From assembly GCA_049613665.1 (NCBI GenBank), contig JBMZCV010000044.1, positions 1 to 32,427 on the forward strand: a stretch of 32,427 nt of DNA. The letters are read 5' to 3'. Position 1 is the stretch's first letter; each line of letters opens with the position of its first letter. This stretch comes from JBMZCV01 sp049613665. GTDB lineage: Bacteria; Bacteroidota; Bacteroidia; Chitinophagales; UBA2359. Of the stretch, positions 1 through 9,261 are shown piece by piece. The position numbers and the translations under genes were made by a program. The notes below the pieces were generated by a model. That model was not told the DNA's origin. It ran no database searches and saw only the letters and a list, made by a program, of their open reading frames with translations.

Positions 1-70
1 GTTAAAGTCAATCCTAAAAATGAAAAATTATAACAAACTTACTTTACAGTGTACTAAACGCCAAATAAAG

Positions 71-3000
71 ATGTCCACATTTATCAGCAACAACACAGGA
101 AACTCCAACATAAAATTTGCCGACCGTTTGCAGACCTTGATAGGTGGTAGCAAGGAATTAAAATTTTTGGTAGGCTACTTTTATTTTTCTGGTCTCAAGG
201 CTTTATACGAGAGCCTTCGAGCCAACAAAGCCATGCAGCTAAAGATATTGGTAGGTTTGGAAGCAGACCTCATTTCGTCGCAGTTGGTAGAGTTGGAACA
301 TCGACACCCACAAGCCAGCAACAATGAGCAGTTTGAGCAGTTTACCCAATCGCTTCGCACCGCTCTCAATCACGCAAGTTTCGATACGGCTGATTTTTAT
401 GAGCAGCTATCTTTTTTCAAGGATATGCTTCAAGAAGGTCGTTTAGAAATTCGGAAAACCTTGTCGGCCAATCACGCAAAGTTGTATGTTTTTCATTACA
501 ATAGTTATTATGCAGCTTTCGACAACAAAAAAGGCAAATTTATCACAGGCAGCAGCAATCTTACCCGTTCTGGTTTGGGTTTGGCACAGCAAGAAGAGCT
601 AAATATAGAAGTGGGCGATTTTGGTTTTGAGGAAGCAAACGGCTATTTCGATATGCTTTGGAACAAGGCCATACCGCTCACAGCTACCGCAGAACAGCGA
701 AAAAAAATCAGTTTGGTTTTGCAAAACGAAACGCAAACGGCACACATTACGCCATTTGAGGCTTATGCCTACATTCTGAAAACCTACATAGAAACGCATG
801 AACGACACTACACCAATAGCTCTTTAGGTCGCATTTTGGCCGACAACAATTTTAGGGAATATAGCTATCAAATAGATGCCGTCAATCAGGCTTTAAACAT
901 CATAAAAGCTTACAACGGCATTATTATTGCCGACGTAGTGGGCTTGGGCAAATCTGTGATAGCGTCGCTCATTGCTCATCAGCTCAACAAGCGAGGTTTG
1001 ATATTGTGTCCGCCTGGTCTAATAGGCGAAGAAGTGAACAGCTCTGGTTGGTGGGAATATAAAAACAAATTTCATTTGCACAATTGGGACATCAAAAGCT
1101 CGGGCAATGTCGAAAATATTGCCAAAATTGTGCAGCAAGGTTATTCCGATTACGAGGTGGTAATTATAGACGAAGCCCACCGCTTTCGGACGCAGGACAC
1201 AGCGAGCTACGAGGCTTTGGCAGATATTTGCAGAGGCAAGCAAGTGATATTGCTCACGGCTACACCTTTCAACAATTCGCCTTTAGATATATTTTCTTTG
1301 CTCAAACTTTTTATCATTCCAGGGCAGTCTAGCATTACGCAAAGCAACGATTTGGAAAGCAAGTTTCAGCGTTATCACAGCGACTTTAAGGAGCTATCAA
1401 ACATCTTGAAATTTCAGAGTTCTAAAGATGGCAAAAAGCAAACAAAAGTTTTGCGGCTCTACGAAAAGCGATTTGGCGAAAAAGGCTTGATAAATTTGCA
1501 CAAAGTTCGAGAGCAAATAAAGCAGTTGGCCAATGCGATAAAAAACGACATCATGCCCGTAGTGATACGCCGCAATCGTTTAGATTTGAAAAACGATGCA
1601 CAGTATGGCGAGGAAGTGAAAGACTTGTCAGAAGTTGCCGACCCACAAAAACAATATTATGAATTGAGCCATGAGCAATCTGTTTTTTACGACAATATCA
1701 TACAGCAATATTTTTGTGAAGATGGCGATTTCAAAGGAGCGATATATCAGCCTTCGGTCTATGAGCAAGCTCCAAAATCTAAGAAAGACAAGCAAGAAAA
1801 TCAAGAATATCAGCAGCAAAAAAACCTGTTTGGCTTTATGCGTCGACTATTGGTGAAGCGTTTTGAGAGTTCTTTTGGAGCATTCGCAAAAAGTATAGAG
1901 CGTTTTTTGAAAGTGCATCAGATGGTCAAATCTTTTATAGATAGTTCGGGCGTGTATATTTTGGATAGAAAGCTGATAGAAAGCATTTATAACACAGATG
2001 AAGAAGCAGAAGATTTTGCGACAACAGCCATCGTAAAAGCATTGAAAATATTTGTGGAAAATGCGAAAAAGAAAACCTCGCCTAAGCACACAAAAATCTA
2101 TGATGTGAGCAAGTTTAAGTTTCGCCAAAAGTTTTTGGACGACATCGACAAAGACATTGCTTTGTTTGAGCTATTGCAAAAAAAAATAGCTACTTTAGAT
2201 TTACTTCGCAAAGATACAAAACGGCAGGCGATAGTAGAAACCATCAAAAAAGTATTGACAAATCCTAAAGAAACTGCAAAACGTAAGGTCATTGTATTTA
2301 CGGAATATACGGATACGGTGCGACATTTGCAAGCCTACTTTTCCGAACAATTGAAGGATAGAGTATTGGTGTGCGATGGCAAAATTAGTCCGACTTTGGC
2401 GAAGGCTTTAGATAGCAATTTTAATGCAAAATATAGCAAGCAAGAAGACCGATATGATGTTTTGGTAACAAGCGATAAGCTTTCGGAGGGTTTCAATCTC
2501 AACAGGGCAGGTTTGATTATCAATTATGATATTCCGTGGAATCTGACAAGGGTGATACAACGAGTAGGCCGCATCAATCGTATTGGCACAAAAGTATTTG
2601 ATGAGCTGCATATCTACAATTTTTTTCCGACCGAAAAAGGGGCAGATATTGTACAGAGCGAACAGATAGCGGCTCAAAAAATGTTTTTGATACATCACGC
2701 TTTAGGCGAAGATGCCAAAATATTTCATGCCGACGAAGAGCCTAGTGCAAGCGGTCTTTTTCGGAAACTCAATAGCAACCCAGATGAAGCAGACGAATTG
2801 AGCATACAAACAATAGTGCGAAATGAGTATAAACACATTGAAAAAAACTATCCAGAGGTGATAGTAAAAATACAAGATTTGCCCAACAGAACGAAGACAG
2901 CGAAAGCTTTTGACAAAAACAATTTGTTGGTTTTGCGAAAAAAAGGTATGGCTCTATTTTCTCTTCTAACGCAATCTGATGGCCATAGCATAAAAACGCA

Positions 3001-3460
3001 AGAAATTACTTTTCAGGAACTTTATGAATATGTGAAATGTGAGCTAGAAGAAACTCGTCTCGATTTGTTGCCACATTTTTGGAAGGCTTATCAGTCCACA
3101 AAAAAGTATAAGCCTCGCTATCGCAAAAAGACTTCAGAGATGTCTTTGGAACAGCAAGCCATCACTGCCTTGAAAGCTCTGCAAAAGCAAGGCCGCATAG
3201 ATAAAATAAAAATTCCGCTAAAGATAGTGATGTTTATGACAACGCTTTTGCGAGATTTGAAACAATATAAAACGCTACCTAAATATACTTTACGGCGGCT
3301 GACATTGCCTAAAAAAAGCAAAAATGACTATGAGCAACTGCTAAAAAATGTCACAAAACTACATCAACGTATCGGTAGCGAATATCTCAATATTACGCTG
3401 CGACAATCTGGCAAGGTGGAGGAAGATGTGATTATAGCAGTAGAAAATCGCAAAGCATAG
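71..3460 (+). CDS. SNF2-type helicase with N-terminal PLD-like nuclease domain
   Basis: Superfamily 2 helicase/translocase fused to a phospholipase-D-like domain; the family suggests DNA repair or phage defence, but no substrate can be read here. Numbered from the ATG at position 20, the PLD half has HAK at residues 152-154 and GSSN at 177-180, a single HKD-type half-site, so an active nuclease would need a dimer. The ATPase lobe has GLGKS (308-312), DEAH (384-387) and TATP (413-416). The C-terminal helicase lobe has SEGFNLNRAG and QRVGRINRIG at about 822-857. A charged C-terminal part of roughly 250 residues is not recognised. I prefer the ATG at 71 (MSTFISNN) because the first 17 residues from position 20 are lysine-rich and look like leader; the ATG at 20 remains possible. 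The reading frame is intact. Upstream partners, if any, lie outside the window. Confidence 0.85.
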   Translation: MSTFISNNTGNSNIKFADRLQTLIGGSKELKFLVGYFYFSGLKALYESLRANKAMQLKILVGLEADLISSQLVELEHRHPQASNNEQFEQFTQSLRTALNHASFDTADFYEQLSFFKDMLQEGRLEIRKTLSANHAKLYVFHYNSYYAAFDNKKGKFITGSSNLTRSGLGLAQQEELNIEVGDFGFEEANGYFDMLWNKAIPLTATAEQRKKISLVLQNETQTAHITPFEAYAYILKTYIETHERHYTNSSLGRILADNNFREYSYQIDAVNQALNIIKAYNGIIIADVVGLGKSVIASLIAHQLNKRGLILCPPGLIGEEVNSSGWWEYKNKFHLHNWDIKSSGNVENIAKIVQQGYSDYEVVIIDEAHRFRTQDTASYEALADICRGKQVILLTATPFNNSPLDIFSLLKLFIIPGQSSITQSNDLESKFQRYHSDFKELSNILKFQSSKDGKKQTKVLRLYEKRFGEKGLINLHKVREQIKQLANAIKNDIMPVVIRRNRLDLKNDAQYGEEVKDLSEVADPQKQYYELSHEQSVFYDNIIQQYFCEDGDFKGAIYQPSVYEQAPKSKKDKQENQEYQQQKNLFGFMRRLLVKRFESSFGAFAKSIERFLKVHQMVKSFIDSSGVYILDRKLIESIYNTDEEAEDFATTAIVKALKIFVENAKKKTSPKHTKIYDVSKFKFRQKFLDDIDKDIALFELLQKKIATLDLLRKDTKRQAIVETIKKVLTNPKETAKRKVIVFTEYTDTVRHLQAYFSEQLKDRVLVCDGKISPTLAKALDSNFNAKYSKQEDRYDVLVTSDKLSEGFNLNRAGLIINYDIPWNLTRVIQRVGRINRIGTKVFDELHIYNFFPTEKGADIVQSEQIAAQKMFLIHHALGEDAKIFHADEEPSASGLFRKLNSNPDEADELSIQTIVRNEYKHIEKNYPEVIVKIQDLPNRTKTAKAFDKNNLLVLRKKGMALFSLLTQSDGHSIKTQEITFQELYEYVKCELEETRLDLLPHFWKAYQSTKKYKPRYRKKTSEMSLEQQAITALKALQKQGRIDKIKIPLKIVMFMTTLLRDLKQYKTLPKYTLRRLTLPKKSKNDYEQLLKNVTKLHQRIGSEYLNITLRQSGKVEEDVIIAVENRKA

Positions 3461-3488
3461 CTAGAGTAGTAAAAGCTACAAATAAAAT

Positions 3489-3521
3489 ATCATAAGTTCT
3501 TGATTGTCAAGGATTTATGAT
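3489..3521. terminator. Symmetric hairpin after the helicase gene
   Basis: An exact dyad centred on 3505 pairs ATCATAA (3489-3495) with TTATGAT (3515-3521) and CTTG with CAAG. In plus-strand RNA this gives a 14-bp stem with two G-U pairs and a 5-nt loop. It begins 28 nt after the helicase stop codon. A T run follows only 10 nt later (3531-3538), so it is a possible but not classical terminator. Its core resembles palindromes at about 3795 and 21782. Confidence 0.4.
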
Positions 3522-4011
3522 GCGGTAAAGCTTTTTTTTAATAGTTCATTTTTTAGTTTCAAAAACAAAAATATTACTTTTTACTTTGTTATAATAGAGT
3601 GTATTTTTTTTATTGATGGAAAGAATGAGAAATTAGTCTCAATTGCAGGTTTTATTCCTTTTTTGAGAGCAAAACAAGGCTATAACATTTTAAAAACATG
3701 CTATTTTACCAATTTTATTGAAAAATTTTTCTTACTCTTTCTACTTGAAACAAATATTATTTAGATTAGTTAAAGCTAGAAACACTACAATATAAACTGT
3801 TGGTTATCAGGAAGTTATGATATAGTGTTTGTTATTTTAGATGAGGTTTATAAAGTGAAAACATTAATTTAATTTTAGTTGTGATTTTGAGTTTTTTAAC
3901 AAGATTGTTCTGCAAATTGTAAAAACTAACGAATTAAATTCAAATACTTTCTCAAAGCTAAGTGTGTAAGAAATAATACTTAACACTTAAATTTAGTGAC
4001 AAGATTTAGCT
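3522..4011. other. AT-rich intergenic region with nested inverted repeats
   Basis: No convincing gene. An 86-codon frame starting with TTG at 3504 has low-complexity Phe/Ile/Lys composition and overlaps the hairpin, so I do not call it. AAACACTA (3780-3787) and TAGTGTTT (3833-3840) form an inverted repeat enclosing a degenerate copy of the AACT...TATCAGGAAGTT palindrome. AAGTGT (3960-3965) and ACACTT (3983-3988) form another, 24 nt before the promoter at 4012, where it could serve as an operator. Confidence 0.4.
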
Positions 4012-4043
4012 TTTGCTTTTTGCGTAAAAAAATATTACTTTTG
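4012..4043 (+). promoter_or_regulatory. Bacteroidota-type promoter for the DUF3524 gene
   Basis: TTTG at 4012-4015 and TACTTTTG at 4036-4043 are 20 nt apart, matching the Bacteroidota -33/-7 pattern TTTG-N(19-21)-TAnnTTTG. The start codon is 38 nt downstream of the -7 box. Confidence 0.6.
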
Positions 4044-4081
4044 AAACTTCGCAAAAATACACTAAAAAAAAACCGCCAAAT

Positions 4082-5194
4082 ATGCACATCACCTTATTAG
4101 AACCTTTCTTTGCTGGCTCTCATGCAGCGTGGGCTACCGAATACAAAAAATTTAGTGCACACGACATCACTATTCTATCTCTAAAAGGTCGGCATTGGAA
4201 GTGGCGAATGTATGGCGGAGGCATAAAACTCGCAAGTGTATTTTTGGAGCAAAACATCGAAACCGATTTGATTTTGGCGACCGATATGCTCAATCTCAAC
4301 GACTTTTTGGCACACACCAGACGCAAAACAGCACACCTACCTACCGCATTTTATTTTCACGAAAACCAACTCACTTATCCATGGTCAGCCGCCGACGCTG
4401 ATGTGCAGCTCAAAAGAGACCGACATTATAGCTTTATCAATTATACCTCTTCTTTGGCAGCCGACAAGGTGTTTTACAATTCTCGCTATCATTTAGAATC
4501 TTTTTTAGGTGCTTTGCCAAATTTTTTGCGAAAGTTTCCAGACCATAAAGGCAAGCAAAATATAAAACAAATAGCCGATAAAAGCGAAGTGTTGCATTTG
4601 GGCATGAACTTGAAAAAATTTGATGTTTATAAAATGCCTAAAAATGAAAAACTACCGCTTATTTTGTGGAATCATCGTTGGGAATACGACAAAAAACCAG
4701 CCGACTTTTTTCGTGCCTTATACATTTTGAAAGAAAAAGGTTTGCGTTTTGAAGTTGCTATTTTGGGCGAAAACTACAACAATAAACCTGCTTGTTTTGA
4801 AGAAGCAAAAACGAAACTCGCTGATGAAATCGTGCATTTTGGCTATGCCGAAAGTTTTGAAGATTACGCTCATTGGCTCTGGAAAGCCGATATTTTGCCT
4901 GTCACTTCCAACCAAGACTTTTTCGGTGGCAGTGTTGTCGAAGCCATGTATGCAAATTGTTATCCTATTTTACCCAACCGACTTGCCTATCCCGAACATT
5001 TGCCCAAACAGTTACATAAAAAGCATTATTTCAAAAATTTTGAGCAGCTAGTACAAATGCTCACTTATGCCATAGAAAATATTGAAACGATTAGAACACA
5101 AGATTTTGATTTTTATGTAAAAAAATACGATTGGACAGAAATTGTTGGCAAATATGATGCAGTTTTCAAACAATTAAGTCAAAATTTTCATTAA
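4082..5194 (+). CDS. tRNA-queuosine mannosyltransferase-like glycosyltransferase (DUF3524)
   Basis: Glycosyltransferase of the DUF3524 family, which includes the animal enzyme QTMAN (GTDC1) that adds mannose to queuosine in tRNA-Asp. The N-terminus carries the family signature LEPFFAGSH (residues 5-13) and continues through the queuosine mannosyltransferase domain to about residue 170. The C-terminal half resembles a GT4/GT-B nucleotide-sugar-binding domain: NHRWEYDKKP at about 200-209, then LPVTSNQDFFGGSVVEAMYA at about 277-296, where the E of VVEAM is the usual GT4 motif. Length 370 aa is normal for bacterial members. No signal peptide, so cytoplasmic. It has its own promoter (4012-4043) and lies 94 nt before riboflavin synthase. 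Family membership is firm; the substrate in bacteria is inferred. Confidence 0.82.
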   Translation: MHITLLEPFFAGSHAAWATEYKKFSAHDITILSLKGRHWKWRMYGGGIKLASVFLEQNIETDLILATDMLNLNDFLAHTRRKTAHLPTAFYFHENQLTYPWSAADADVQLKRDRHYSFINYTSSLAADKVFYNSRYHLESFLGALPNFLRKFPDHKGKQNIKQIADKSEVLHLGMNLKKFDVYKMPKNEKLPLILWNHRWEYDKKPADFFRALYILKEKGLRFEVAILGENYNNKPACFEEAKTKLADEIVHFGYAESFEDYAHWLWKADILPVTSNQDFFGGSVVEAMYANCYPILPNRLAYPEHLPKQLHKKHYFKNFEQLVQMLTYAIENIETIRTQDFDFYVKKYDWTEIVGKYDAVFKQLSQNFH

Positions 5195-5219
5195 ATTAGT
5201 ATAGATTTTATAGAAAAAG

Positions 5220-5253
5220 AAATGACACATTTGCAAAACATGTCATTTTATAA
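5220..5253 (+). terminator. Weak hairpin after the DUF3524 gene
   Basis: AAATGACA (5220-5227) pairs with TGTCATTT (5241-5248) over a 13-nt loop, followed by a short T-rich stretch. It may end the transcript only partly; the riboflavin synthase start is 40 nt further on. Confidence 0.4.
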
Positions 5254-5288
5254 CTAAAAACTCACAACCAAAAACTAAAAACTAAAAA

Positions 5289-5894
5289 ATGTTTACAGGA
5301 ATTATAGAAACACTAGGCACAATAGAACAACTCGAAAAAGAAGGCGAAAACTTGCATCTAACAATAAAGTCAGATGTAAGCAAAATGCTCAAAATAGACC
5401 AAAGCATTGCACACAATGGCGTTTGCCTCACAGTAGTTGAACAAAACGATGATACGCATGTAGTGACAGCCATTCACGAAACCATGATAAAAACAAGCTT
5501 AGGACAGCTCAAAGTAGGCGATAAAATCAATTTGGAGCGTTGTATGCGTGCCGATTCTCGTATTGATGGACATTTTGTGCAAGGCCATGTCGACCAAACT
5601 GCGGTTTGCACAAGTGTTACCGATGCTGATGGCAGTTGGTATTATGCTTTTGAATACGAACCTTTGACTGATAACATTTTGGTCGATAAAGGTTCGATTT
5701 GCATAGATGGCACTAGCCTAACTGTTGTGGAAGCCAAGCCAAATGCTTTTACGGTAGCAATTATTCCTTACACACACGAACACACCGTTTTTCATCAATA
5801 TACAGCAGGCACAATCGTCAATTTGGAGTTTGATATGATAGGAAAATATATCACTAAATTGTTTCGACAATACGGCAAGCAATTGCTAGGCTAA
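5289..5894 (+). CDS. ribE: Riboflavin synthase, alpha subunit
   Basis: Converts two molecules of 6,7-dimethyl-8-ribityllumazine to riboflavin plus the pyrimidine precursor, the last step of riboflavin synthesis, in the cytoplasm. The protein starts with the diagnostic MFTGIIE and consists of two lumazine-binding beta-barrel repeats, about residues 1-95 and 97-190. The substrate-binding motifs appear once per repeat: NGVCLTV near residues 44-50 and DGTSLTV near 140-146. Length 201 aa is normal, and GHVDQT in the linker is also typical. No other rib gene is nearby, as is common in Bacteroidota, and I see no FMN riboswitch in the 94-nt leader, which instead holds repeated AAAACT units. It ends at a strong terminator (5927-5966). 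The symbol is ribC in some species. Confidence 0.95.
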   Translation: MFTGIIETLGTIEQLEKEGENLHLTIKSDVSKMLKIDQSIAHNGVCLTVVEQNDDTHVVTAIHETMIKTSLGQLKVGDKINLERCMRADSRIDGHFVQGHVDQTAVCTSVTDADGSWYYAFEYEPLTDNILVDKGSICIDGTSLTVVEAKPNAFTVAIIPYTHEHTVFHQYTAGTIVNLEFDMIGKYITKLFRQYGKQLLG

Positions 5895-5926
5895 ACTAAA
5901 TCTTATATTTTTTTCGTTATTCAAAG

Positions 5927-5966
5927 AGGTAGCAGGCACTTTTGAAGTACCTGCTACCTTATTTTT
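5927..5966 (+). terminator. Intrinsic terminator of riboflavin synthase
   Basis: AGGTAGCAGG (5927-5936) pairs with CCTGCTACCT (5950-5959). After one mismatch the stem extends by four pairs to a 3-nt loop. The sequence TATTTTT follows. A strong Rho-independent terminator. Confidence 0.85.
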
Positions 5967-6012
5967 CAAAATTCAAAGTCCATTTATTTCCTCACCTTTT
6001 TTTGATAACATT

Positions 6013-9000
6013 ATGAAACGAGCCGCTAAAATTTTTGCAGGATTACTATTCGTATTTGTGCTTTTGCTCATACTTATTCCTTATTTTTTTAAAGATAAAA
6101 TACTAAAAACAGTACAAACCGAATTGAACAAAAGCCTGAATGCTACCGTAGCTTTCGATGATTTGAATGTGTCTTTGATACGCAGTTTTCCTAACTTATA
6201 TTTAGGTCTCGAAAATTTGAGCGTCGTAGGCAAAGAAGTGTTTAAAAACGACACGCTGACACATATCAAAGACTTAAATGTTGCTGTTAATTTGCGAACT
6301 TTGTGGCAACCCGAAAAAATAGTTGTCAAACGCATTCAGTTAGTCGAGCCTTATATTCACGCTAAGGTTTTGGAAAATGGAAAAGCGAATTGGGATATTA
6401 TGATAGCAGACACAACTGCCGAAATAAGCACTACAACAGATACAGAATCAACAGCCTATAATTTTCAGTTGAAAAAATATGAAGTAAAAAATGGCATTAT
6501 CATTTATGATGATTATACCTCTGCTACGCACGCAAAATTAGTTGGTTTAAACCATATTGGTACAGGAAATTTTACGCAAGATGAATTTCTTTTAGCCACT
6601 CAAACAAATATTGATGCTTTGTCGGCTGCTGCTGAAGGTATGTCTTATTTGAAAAATGTAAACCTAAAAGCGAAAGCAGATTTGAACATCAATAATGCAA
6701 ATGGAACATATAAATTTGACAAAAATCAAATACAACTCAATGCTTTAATATTCAATTTTGATGGCTCTGTGCAAATGCCGCCCAATAGTAGCGACATGAA
6801 TATTGATATGAAAATGAATGCTCCTAAAACGGAATTCAAGCACATTTTGTCATTGCTACCTGCCGCTTATACCAGCGATTTTAAAGATGTAACGGCTTCT
6901 GGAAAGGCGGCTTTCAATGCGTGGGTAAAAGGCATTTATAATGATAATAAAATGCCACTTTTCGACTTTAATATACAAGTAGAAAATGGTAATTTCAAAT
7001 ATCCAGATTTGCCAAAAACAGTTTCAGATGTGCAGTTAGATTTGAAAATTAATAGCCAAGAAACAAGTCTCGAAAATACAACTATTCACTTATCGAAATG
7101 CCATTTTGCACTAGACAAAGAGCCTTTCGATGCTACGGCTTTGATAAAAAATGCACTTGGCAAACCTAGCTTTGATGTGACTGCCAAAGGAAAAATAGAT
7201 TTGAAAGATGTAGTAGAAAGCTATCCGTTGGAAGGCGTAAAAGAGTTGGCTGGCGAAATTATAGCCGATTTTGCAGCCAAAGGAACACAAGCAGCCATTG
7301 ATGCAGGAAACTATGAAGCAGTAAATGTAAATGGTTCGATAGATATGAACAATTTGCGATATTTGGCTGAGGATTTACCATTATTAAAAATACAAAAAAT
7401 TGAAAGTCAGTTTACTACGCAAAATACAAATTTCAATATTTTAAATTTAAATGTAGAAAAAACAAAATTTAACGCCAATGGAAAAATTACAAATCAATTG
7501 AGTGACAACCCAAAAATTGAGATTTCTACAAAAGGAACAATTAATTTCGAGGATTTAATCGCTTTTTCGCCTATGGAAGGTGTAACCAAATTTAGCGGCT
7601 TATTAGACTTAGATTTGAAAACGAAAGGCAGCCAAAAAGCGTATGAAGAAAACAAATATGACGATTTTGATGCAAGAGGAACGGCAAAAATCACAAATAT
7701 GATTTACGAAAGTGTCGATATGCCACCTGTAAAATTAGCCGCCATGAACTTGGATTTTTCGCCACAATTTGCGACTATGAGCGGAGCAAAAGGAACGATA
7801 GGTAAGAGCGATTTTTCGGCAAGTGGAAAGTTAGACAATATTTTGAGTTATGTGTTGAATAGCCAAACTTTGAAAGGAAAAATGAACGTCAGTTCCAACT
7901 ATTTTGACTGCAATGAGTGGCTTTCGGGCGAAGAAGTGCCAACAGAAACAACAGCAGAAAATACGGAAGAATCAGCAACTTATGAAGTGGTAAGCGTTCC
8001 AGACAATTTGGATATAACGCTAGATGTTTCGGCGAAAAAAGTGCTTTATGACGACTTGGAATTAAAAAATGTGAAAGGCCAACTTGTCGTAAAAGACCAG
8101 ACTGTAAGGCTCAATGATTTAAAAACCGACTTGTTTAATGGAATTGTTACATTAAATGGTACTTACAATACGAAAAAAGTAGCCTCTGGCGGCCAACCAA
8201 TTGTAGCTTTGGCTTACGATTTAAAAAATATTGATATACAAGAAAGTTATTTGTATTTGAATACAATGCAACAGCTTGCACCCGTAGCCAAATATTTGAA
8301 AGGCGATTTTTCGTCTAGTCTAAAAATGGATGGCAAATTGGACAAAAATATGATGCCAGAAATGATGAGTTTTAGCGGTGAAGGTATGGCGGCTATGCTG
8401 AAAGCAACTTTAGAAAATTTTGAGCCGCTTGTGATGGTAGGAAAAAAGCTCAATATCAGCCGTTTGAAGCGAATAGAAGTGGTAGATTTTAGCACCTTTT
8501 TTGAATTAACAAAAGGCAGAGTTCATGTAAAACCATTTACGACAAAACTAGCCGATATTCCAATGACCGTAGTAGGTTCGCATGGTTTGGACAAAACTTT
8601 AGATTACGATATTGTAGCGAGTGTGCCAAGTGGTCTTTTGAAAACGAACACAAGCGATGTGCTAGATAATTTGTCTGGCTTGGCCAAAAAAAGAGGCATA
8701 GACTTTAGCATTCCCAACAATGTAGATGTGAAAATAAAACTCACAGGCACAACCCTAAAACCAAAGATTGATATTGATTATAAAGCTACTCTTGCAGCAG
8801 CCACAGGAAGCTTGAGCAACATGGCAAAAGATATGTTTGAAGATGCAAAAGATAAAGCGACAGAACGCATCAATGAAGCAAAAGAGCAGCTAGAAGAAAC
8901 AGCAAAACAAAAGGTAGAAGAAGCAAAAGAACAACTAGAAGAGGTAAAAGAAGAAGTGCAACAAAAGCTAACAGAAAGTGTCGATTCGGTGAAGCAATAT

Positions 9001-9195
9001 GCTAACGACAAAGCACAAGAAGCCAAAGAAACTGCCGAAAAAGAGGTTAAAGAAAAGGCAGATAGCTTGCTGAAAGATGGCAAAAATCAGATAAAAGGAG
9101 CAACAGATTCGTTGAAAAACAGCATGAAAGATGATGCCAAAAATAAGGCAAAAGACAAAGCGAAAGATGCCTTTAAGGGACTTTGGAAAAAGTAA
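6013..9195 (+). CDS. AsmA-family inner-membrane protein with helical C-terminal tail
   Basis: AsmA-like protein of 1060 aa, a family of the repeating beta-groove type linked to envelope assembly and, in larger relatives, phospholipid transport between membranes. One N-terminal membrane anchor spans about residues 6-28 (FAGLLFVFVLLLILIPYFF). The AsmA N-terminal domain follows, with LNKSLNATVAFDDLNVSLI. The middle is long and beta-rich, with repeated phrases such as FSPMEGVTKFSG and YPLEGVKELAG, and ends in an AsmA-like C-terminal domain near 750-920. From about residue 936 the sequence is Lys/Glu/Ala-rich with 11-residue-like periodicity (KEQLEETAKQKVEEA), predicted to form long amphipathic helix or coiled coil; this tail is unusual for the family. 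Start is the ATG at 6013. It is followed by a bidirectional terminator. Function here is inferred from the family only. Confidence 0.85.
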   Translation: MKRAAKIFAGLLFVFVLLLILIPYFFKDKILKTVQTELNKSLNATVAFDDLNVSLIRSFPNLYLGLENLSVVGKEVFKNDTLTHIKDLNVAVNLRTLWQPEKIVVKRIQLVEPYIHAKVLENGKANWDIMIADTTAEISTTTDTESTAYNFQLKKYEVKNGIIIYDDYTSATHAKLVGLNHIGTGNFTQDEFLLATQTNIDALSAAAEGMSYLKNVNLKAKADLNINNANGTYKFDKNQIQLNALIFNFDGSVQMPPNSSDMNIDMKMNAPKTEFKHILSLLPAAYTSDFKDVTASGKAAFNAWVKGIYNDNKMPLFDFNIQVENGNFKYPDLPKTVSDVQLDLKINSQETSLENTTIHLSKCHFALDKEPFDATALIKNALGKPSFDVTAKGKIDLKDVVESYPLEGVKELAGEIIADFAAKGTQAAIDAGNYEAVNVNGSIDMNNLRYLAEDLPLLKIQKIESQFTTQNTNFNILNLNVEKTKFNANGKITNQLSDNPKIEISTKGTINFEDLIAFSPMEGVTKFSGLLDLDLKTKGSQKAYEENKYDDFDARGTAKITNMIYESVDMPPVKLAAMNLDFSPQFATMSGAKGTIGKSDFSASGKLDNILSYVLNSQTLKGKMNVSSNYFDCNEWLSGEEVPTETTAENTEESATYEVVSVPDNLDITLDVSAKKVLYDDLELKNVKGQLVVKDQTVRLNDLKTDLFNGIVTLNGTYNTKKVASGGQPIVALAYDLKNIDIQESYLYLNTMQQLAPVAKYLKGDFSSSLKMDGKLDKNMMPEMMSFSGEGMAAMLKATLENFEPLVMVGKKLNISRLKRIEVVDFSTFFELTKGRVHVKPFTTKLADIPMTVVGSHGLDKTLDYDIVASVPSGLLKTNTSDVLDNLSGLAKKRGIDFSIPNNVDVKIKLTGTTLKPKIDIDYKATLAAATGSLSNMAKDMFEDAKDKATERINEAKEQLEETAKQKVEEAKEQLEEVKEEVQQKLTESVDSVKQYANDKAQEAKETAEKEVKEKADSLLKDGKNQIKGATDSLKNSMKDDAKNKAKDKAKDAFKGLWKK

Positions 9196-9202
9196 AAATA
9201 TA

Positions 9203-9240
9203 GAGGCAAGGTAAAAAAAACGATTTACCTTGCCTCCTAT
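9203..9240. terminator. Bidirectional terminator between convergent genes
   Basis: GAGGCAAGGTAAA (9203-9215) pairs perfectly with TTTACCTTGCCTC (9224-9236) across an 8-nt loop. It sits between the convergent AsmA gene and the minus-strand gene at 9262-10671, with A/T tracts on both sides, so it can serve both. Confidence 0.8.
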
Positions 9241-9261
9241 TTCTAAGTTTATCTAAATTTT

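Noticed and set aside
3504..3764. 86-codon plus-strand frame after the helicase gene
   Set aside because: TTG start inside a hairpin, low-complexity Phe/Ile/Lys composition, no family resemblance.
5195..5288. FMN riboswitch before riboflavin synthase
   Set aside because: The leader is only 94 nt, AT-rich, with a simple hairpin and AAAACT repeats; none of the conserved RFN helices is present.
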